From positions 960,421 through 1,024,420 of the forward strand of contig JAFMSR010000001.1 of assembly GCA_022818135.1 (NCBI GenBank): DNA of 64,000 nucleotides, written 5' to 3'. Below, in pieces: positions 63,000-64,000 of the stretch (position 1 is its first letter; each line of letters opens with the position of its first letter). Under the pieces are notes generated by a model. It saw only the letters and a list, made by a program, of their open reading frames with translations, searched no databases and was not told the DNA's origin. This DNA comes from Saxidomus purpurata. Lineage: Eukaryota; Mollusca; Bivalvia; Venerida; Veneridae. A program made the translations under genes and the position numbers.

Positions 63000-64000
63000 A
63001 AAATTTTAAATAATGAAATTGAAGAATTATTTTGCACAGTTCATGTATATCTACCTACAGGGCCACATATGTATGTTTCAAACTTTTATAATAATATGAA
63101 GTTATGAACACATTGTAAATAGTATTTTAAGTTCCGATGAACTTTAATTCTTAAATCTAAATTGTTTAAACTTGTACTTTTCAATTGCATGCAAATATGA
63201 ACAACATGTCAATTAATTATATGTTTAATTATCCTCGGCGATAACTGTTACTGGGGCTGAACAGAACTTTACTGAAAACCGAATTAATTTGATGAATAAT
63301 TTTGGCAAATTAAACAGCAAAGTATGTTATAATTTCTCTGTTATTACATTGGAAATATGGAGCGATTGACTTTGACGTTAACCGTAACCCTAATATGATG
63401 TTGTCCGTGTGTCTGTTTGATATGCTGGACATTGATTCAAATGCAGGACACTAGCTTTTAAACCTACAAGGGCCTTAAACAGACACATCTTGGCCTATAA
63501 TATTTCTTTTACCTTGAAATTGAATCAATGTGGTTAAAAATTCATATTCTAGTTTTGATTAATTATTCTTTATGCCGAACTATTTCAAATCACCGGAGCG
63601 AGGATATCTTACATATAATCCGACATGCATCATCTGTGAAAGCTGACGTTCACAGCATCAAACAAGCCACCTAGCAATACGAGCGCTGACATATCAAACT
63701 ATTCCTATTTTTTTATGCATTTCAGATATCAAAATAACCTTAACTTCACATTTCTGCAACAATACTTGCACCCGGTATGCAGATAGCAGACATACGGCAT
63801 GCAGAGAGCTCTTGAAAATGTGTCGGTGCTGGTTCAAACCACGCATACTTTTACATAAGTAAAGTATCTTACCTTCCAATCTGTTTCGTGGTTTGTTCGT
63901 CCGTACTAACTTTGAGTAACCAGCCTTTTTGTCGAAAGTGTTTGGCTCTGTGCTTTCCAGACACATAGTGTTTCCACCAAAAGCTTGACACACTCTCTCG
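63000..64000. other. Right edge, nothing firmly recognised
   Basis: AT-rich. A minus-strand frame at the edge (63,873-64,000) runs from the window end to a good donor (AAG then GTAAGATAC), so it could be an exon of a gene entering from the right. It has no recognised domain. Confidence 0.3.

Noticed and set aside
63873..64000. Possible minus-strand exon at the window edge
   Set aside because: A good donor is present but there is no recognised domain, and the acceptor side is outside the window.

Overview
This is eukaryotic, AT-rich, intron-rich DNA, most likely from a bivalve mollusc. The signs are multi-exon genes with GT/AG introns, animal cyclin-A-like and calmodulin-like genes, a Cys-loop receptor fragment, tRNA-derived SINEs, mariner and Crypton-type remnants, and the short tandem interspersed repeats (AAGGTCAAGGTCA-rich monomers of about 140-180 bp) that I associate with bivalve genomes. 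There are no operons, rRNA genes or CRISPR arrays. The listed exon models were built by hand from splice sites, phase and paralogue comparison; no homology search was possible.

Layout. (1) 1-12,000 is mostly repeats: a mariner transposase relic near 0.75 kb, several families of tandem monomers, a hairpin element near 2.7-2.9 kb, and one exon-like fragment of a nicotinic-receptor/acetylcholine-binding-protein ligand domain (about 4.28-4.59 kb). A 30-bp x4 array with CTCF-like motifs lies at 11.57-11.70 kb. (2) 12.1-28.3 kb holds two tandem, same-strand, eight-exon genes (S1 226 aa, S2 262 aa). They encode secreted proteins of a family I do not recognise: signal peptide, a fast-evolving Gly/Lys/Asp spacer, a conserved five-cysteine helical domain, and an acidic coiled-coil tail ending AKKR. 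Their promoters are also conserved. (3) 31.1-51.1 kb holds three tandem plus-strand calmodulin-like genes. CaM-A (149 aa) and CaM-C (150 aa) keep four good EF-hands. CaM-B has degenerate EF2 and EF3 and possibly a basic 24-residue N-terminal extension. A Crypton/DUF3504-type tyrosine-recombinase exon sits between A and B. (4) 53.9-61.9 kb, minus strand, is one eleven-exon gene for a predicted 1,389-aa protein. It has an 818-codon first exon followed by TWO complete cyclin-A-like modules in tandem, each with both cyclin folds, with four introns at matching positions. It lies tail-to-tail with CaM-C. (5) 61.9-64.0 kb is the 5' flank of the cyclin gene, with tandem repeats.

The two most novel items are the intragenically duplicated double-cyclin gene, including the minisatellite of decoy 3' splice sites at its second module, and the S1/S2 secreted protein pair. 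No functional link between the clusters is evident; each cluster shows local tandem duplication.
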